Positions 41,100 to 43,851 of a stretch of 43,851 nt of DNA are shown piece after piece. Source of the stretch: Bauldia sp. (GTDB lineage Bacteria; Pseudomonadota; Alphaproteobacteria; Rhizobiales; Kaistiaceae); NCBI GenBank assembly GCA_020442095.1, contig JAGRKY010000078.1, positions 1-43,851 of the forward strand. Direction: 5' to 3'. How positions within the stretch are numbered: the first letter of the stretch is position 1; each line of letters starts with the position of its first letter. The notes under the pieces were generated by a model. It was given only the letters and a program-made list of their open reading frames with translations. It searched no databases and had not been told where the DNA came from. The translations under genes were made by a program, and so were the position numbers.

Positions 41100-43851
41100 A
41101 TGATGAGTTACCGGATTTCGGTCGACACGGGGGGCACCTTCACCGACGTCATCGTGTCGGACGCGGCGGGCAAGCTCCATATCGGCAAGGCGCTTACGAC
41201 GCCGGAAAGAGCCTTCTCGGGCGTTCGCGCGGCGATCGACGACGCCGCCAGGCAGATCGGCCGCGATGCTGCGACGGTGATCGCCGAGACGAGCCTCTTC
41301 ATCTACGGAACCACCCGCGCGACCAACGCCATCGTCGAGCGCAAGGTGGCCAAGACGGCCTTCCTGACGACGGCCGGGTTCCCCGACATCCTGCTTTTCA
41401 AGGAGGGCGGAAAGCTCGACGGGCATCGATGGGATCAGGATTTCCCGAAGCCCTATGTGCCGCGACGACACACGTTCGAGGTGCCGGAGCGCATCACGTC
41501 CGAGGGGACGGTCCTCGTCCCCCTCGATGAGCCTGCGGTGATCGGCATTCTCGCGGAGCTCAAGCGCCAGCAGTTCGAAGCCGTCGCCGTCTGTCTCCTC
41601 TGGTCGGCAGAGAATCCGGCGCATGAGCGACGTCTCGGCGAGCTGATGGACGAACACCTTCCCGGTGTTCCCTACACCCTTTCCCACGACCTCAACCCGA
41701 TCCTCAGGGAATATCGTCGCGCGTCGTCGGCGGTGATCGATGCATCGCTCGCCCCCTTGATGCGCCGCCATCTCACGGAGCTCGAGACCGATCTCACGGC
41801 CGCGGGCTTCGGCGGCGAGCTCCTGGTGTCGACCTCGATCGGCGGCGTCATGCACGTCGCCGACGCGATCCGGCGGCCGATCTATCTCACCAAGTCCGGA
41901 CCGTCGATGGCGCCGATCGCCGGGCATCTCTACGCCGCCGCGGAAGGGCTCGGCGAGAGCGTCATCGTCTGCGACGCCGGCGGCACCACCTTCGACGTCT
42001 CGCTCGTCAACAAGGGCGACATCAAGTTCACGCGCGACACCTGGATCAATGGCCAGTTCACCGGCGACTGTGTCGGGCTTTCATCGGTGGACGTCCGCTC
42101 CATCGGGTCGGCCGGCGGCTCGATCGCCTGGATCGACGGAGGCGGCCTTCTCCGCGTCGGGCCGCACAGCGCGGGTGCCATGCCGGGACCGGTCTGCTAC
42201 GGGCGCGGCGGCACGCAGCCGACCGTCACCGACGCGGCGCTCGTCCTCGGCTATGTCGACCCGGGGTATTTCCTTGGCGGCCGCATGAAGCTCGATCTCG
42301 AGGCCGCGGCCGCCTCCATCCAGGTCCTTGCCGACCAACTCGGCAAGGATCTGCCGTCGACCGCGGCGGGAATCATGGCGATCGCGAACGAGCACATGGT
42401 CGGCGCCATCCGCGAGATCACCGTCAACGAAGGATACAATCCGCGCGACAGCGTCATCGTCGCCGGCGGCGGCTCGGCCGGTCTGTCGATCATGGAGATC
42501 GCACGGACGCTGGGATGCCGGAAGATCGTCCTGCCGCGGACGGCGTCGGCGCTCAGCGCCTGCGGCGCGCAATATTCCGACTTCTCCTTCATGCAGACCG
42601 CTTCCGCCGCGACGCGTACCGACGCCTTCGACTTCGACCGGATCAACGCGACGCTCGCGAGAATCGACGAAGCCGTCGGCGAGTTTCGGCAATCGCTGGA
42701 GGAGCGTGGCGTCACCGATGGCGAGGTCTCCTGGTTCGTCGAGGCACGCTACCTGTACGAAGCCTGGGAACTCGAAGTCCCCCTGGCCGGCGGCCGCTTT
42801 GCCGACGAGGCGGATGTCGCCGCATTCGTCGAACGCTTCCACGCCGAGCACGAGCGCGTTTTCGCGGTGAAGCAGGAGGGGCAGCCCGTCGAGTGCCTCA
42901 TCTGGAAGGCGCGCTTCTCGGGACGGACCGATGTCCTGAGGCCGGTCCCGGCGGTTGAACCGGCCTATCGGGAGGCGCAACCGGCCGAGCATCGCCGTGC
43001 CTATTTCCCGGAGACGGGTCACACGGACGTTCCGGTTCACTTCGGAAACCAGCTGTCGCCCGGCGCGCTGATCTCCGGCCCGGCCGTCATCGAGGAGCCG
43101 ACCACGACGATCGTCGTCTATCCCGGAATGACGGCCAAGGTCGGCGGTTCCGGAAGCTATGTCCTCGAGCCGGCGGCCCTGTCCGCGCAACAGACCCTGT
43201 CGACCGATGCAGACCTCGACCCCGTGACGATCGCGGTGATGGCGAACCGGGTGGAGGGGATCGTGCGGGAGATGTCGAACACCCTTCTGCGGGCGGGACG
43301 TTCGGCGGTGATCAACCAGGCGCGCGACTTCTCATGCGCGATCGTCACCGGCGAACACGAACTCCTGGCTGTCGCCGAGGGCGTCCCAGTCCATGTCTTC
43401 GGATCCCACCTTCAGACCGCCTCCATACCGCGCTTTCACACCCCGAGCGAAGGCGACGCCTACCTTCACAACGACCCCTATCTCGGGAACACGCATCCCG
43501 CGGACCACACCATCATCGTGCCGGTCTTCCTCGACGGCGAGCTGATGTTCTACGCGACGGCCAAGGCCCACCAGGCCGACATCGGCAACGCCATGCCGAC
43601 GACCTATGTCGCCGATGCGCCCGACGTCTACGGCGAGGGCGCCCTCGTCTTTCCGGGCGTCAAGGTGCACGAGAACTACGGGGAGATCGCCGACATCGTG
43701 CGGATGTGCCGCTCCCGGATTCGCGTTCCCGAGCAGTGGTACGGCGATTTCCTCGCGGGAATCGGAGCCGCCCGTATCGGAGAGCGCAAGCTCAAGGAAT
43801 TCGTCGCGCAATACGGCCGCGAGACGGTCAAGCGCTTCATCAGGCAATGGT
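41100..43851 (+). CDS. Fused HyuA-HyuB hydantoinase/oxoprolinase, 3'-end cut by window edge
   Basis: One frame runs from tandem ATGs at 41100 and 41103 to the window end (917 codons). Residues of about 1-690 are a full HyuA: MSYRISVDTGGTFTDVIVSD, CDAGGTTFDVSLV, GSIAWIDGGGLLRVGPHSAGAMPGPVCYGRGGTQPTVTDA. After a short linker, from about residue 704, a HyuB domain begins without a stop: DPVTIAVMANRVEGIVREMSNTLLRAGRSAVINQARDFSC, then YLHNDPYLGNTHPADHTIIVPV and KAHQADIGNAMPTTYV. About 215 residues of HyuB are visible. Such fusions resemble the single-chain layout of 5-oxoprolinases. It is a second, separately promoted ATP-dependent cyclic-amide hydrolase in the island, behind operator F. Confidence 0.92.
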   Translation, partial: MMSYRISVDTGGTFTDVIVSDAAGKLHIGKALTTPERAFSGVRAAIDDAARQIGRDAATVIAETSLFIYGTTRATNAIVERKVAKTAFLTTAGFPDILLFKEGGKLDGHRWDQDFPKPYVPRRHTFEVPERITSEGTVLVPLDEPAVIGILAELKRQQFEAVAVCLLWSAENPAHERRLGELMDEHLPGVPYTLSHDLNPILREYRRASSAVIDASLAPLMRRHLTELETDLTAAGFGGELLVSTSIGGVMHVADAIRRPIYLTKSGPSMAPIAGHLYAAAEGLGESVIVCDAGGTTFDVSLVNKGDIKFTRDTWINGQFTGDCVGLSSVDVRSIGSAGGSIAWIDGGGLLRVGPHSAGAMPGPVCYGRGGTQPTVTDAALVLGYVDPGYFLGGRMKLDLEAAAASIQVLADQLGKDLPSTAAGIMAIANEHMVGAIREITVNEGYNPRDSVIVAGGGSAGLSIMEIARTLGCRKIVLPRTASALSACGAQYSDFSFMQTASAATRTDAFDFDRINATLARIDEAVGEFRQSLEERGVTDGEVSWFVEARYLYEAWELEVPLAGGRFADEADVAAFVERFHAEHERVFAVKQEGQPVECLIWKARFSGRTDVLRPVPAVEPAYREAQPAEHRRAYFPETGHTDVPVHFGNQLSPGALISGPAVIEEPTTTIVVYPGMTAKVGGSGSYVLEPAALSAQQTLSTDADLDPVTIAVMANRVEGIVREMSNTLLRAGRSAVINQARDFSCAIVTGEHELLAVAEGVPVHVFGSHLQTASIPRFHTPSEGDAYLHNDPYLGNTHPADHTIIVPVFLDGELMFYATAKAHQADIGNAMPTTYVADAPDVYGEGALVFPGVKVHENYGEIADIVRMCRSRIRVPEQWYGDFLAGIGAARIGERKLKEFVAQYGRETVKRFIRQW

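Overview
The window is GC-rich DNA from a facultatively denitrifying alphaproteobacterium, most likely Hyphomicrobiales or Rhodobacterales. The evidence is gene content: an nnrU/nsrR pair, oxygen-independent ubiquinone genes ubiT-ubiU-ubiV, FtrABCD-type ferrous iron uptake, and compact ABC-importer catabolic operons with GntR and IclR regulators. No rRNA, tRNA or CRISPR array was seen, and no intact insertion sequence.

Layout. (1) 1-830: partial nnrU and divergent nsrR with a good NsrR palindrome between them. (2) 823-2975: eroded accessory DNA, namely a frameshifted tyrosine recombinase, a small XRE regulator with palindromic operators, and a decayed gene carrying four in-frame TAG codons. 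(3) 3067-9259: a GntR regulator divergent from an EhuABCD-like amino-acid-type ABC importer operon that continues into a class V PLP enzyme and an M24 hydrolase. This looks like uptake and degradation of an ectoine-like or other modified amino acid. (4) 9293-10460: further debris, a broken ImmA/IrrE-type peptidase and an nnrS remnant. (5) 10598-17879: an anaerobic-respiration block with moeA, an unknown 140-residue protein, ubiX-ubiD, ubiT-ubiU-ubiV and a Crp/Fnr regulator. (6) 18348-21562: ftrABCD. A 14-bp Fnr/NnrR-type box is shared by the moeA/orf140, ubiD/ubiT and ftrA promoter regions, and a Fur-like operator also precedes ftrA.

(7) From 21.9 kb to the right edge lies a catabolic island of uncharacterised function. 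It starts with a regulator that is two complete IclR modules fused in one chain. It then encodes a fumarate-reductase/ketosteroid-dehydrogenase-like flavoprotein, an Old Yellow Enzyme, an isocitrate-lyase/PEP-mutase family enzyme, an SDR dehydrogenase, three two-domain EthD-like proteins, a split HyuA/HyuB ATP-dependent hydantoinase/oxoprolinase, a ribose-type ABC importer whose ATPase is fused to a permease, a second (YqjM-type) Old Yellow Enzyme, and a second hydantoinase in which HyuA and HyuB are fused (cut by the window end).

The main discovery is a 16-bp element, consensus TTCGTNATTNGCAAAT. I find it by eye in all six promoter-bearing intergenic regions of this island and did not notice it elsewhere. 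In three regions it forms inverted pairs with the same 2-bp gap, once as a 22-bp perfect palindrome. The island therefore appears to be a single regulon of the double IclR protein. I infer that it imports an unsaturated cyclic amide or imide, reduces its double bonds, opens the ring with ATP, and cleaves and oxidises the carbon skeleton. The substrate is not identified.
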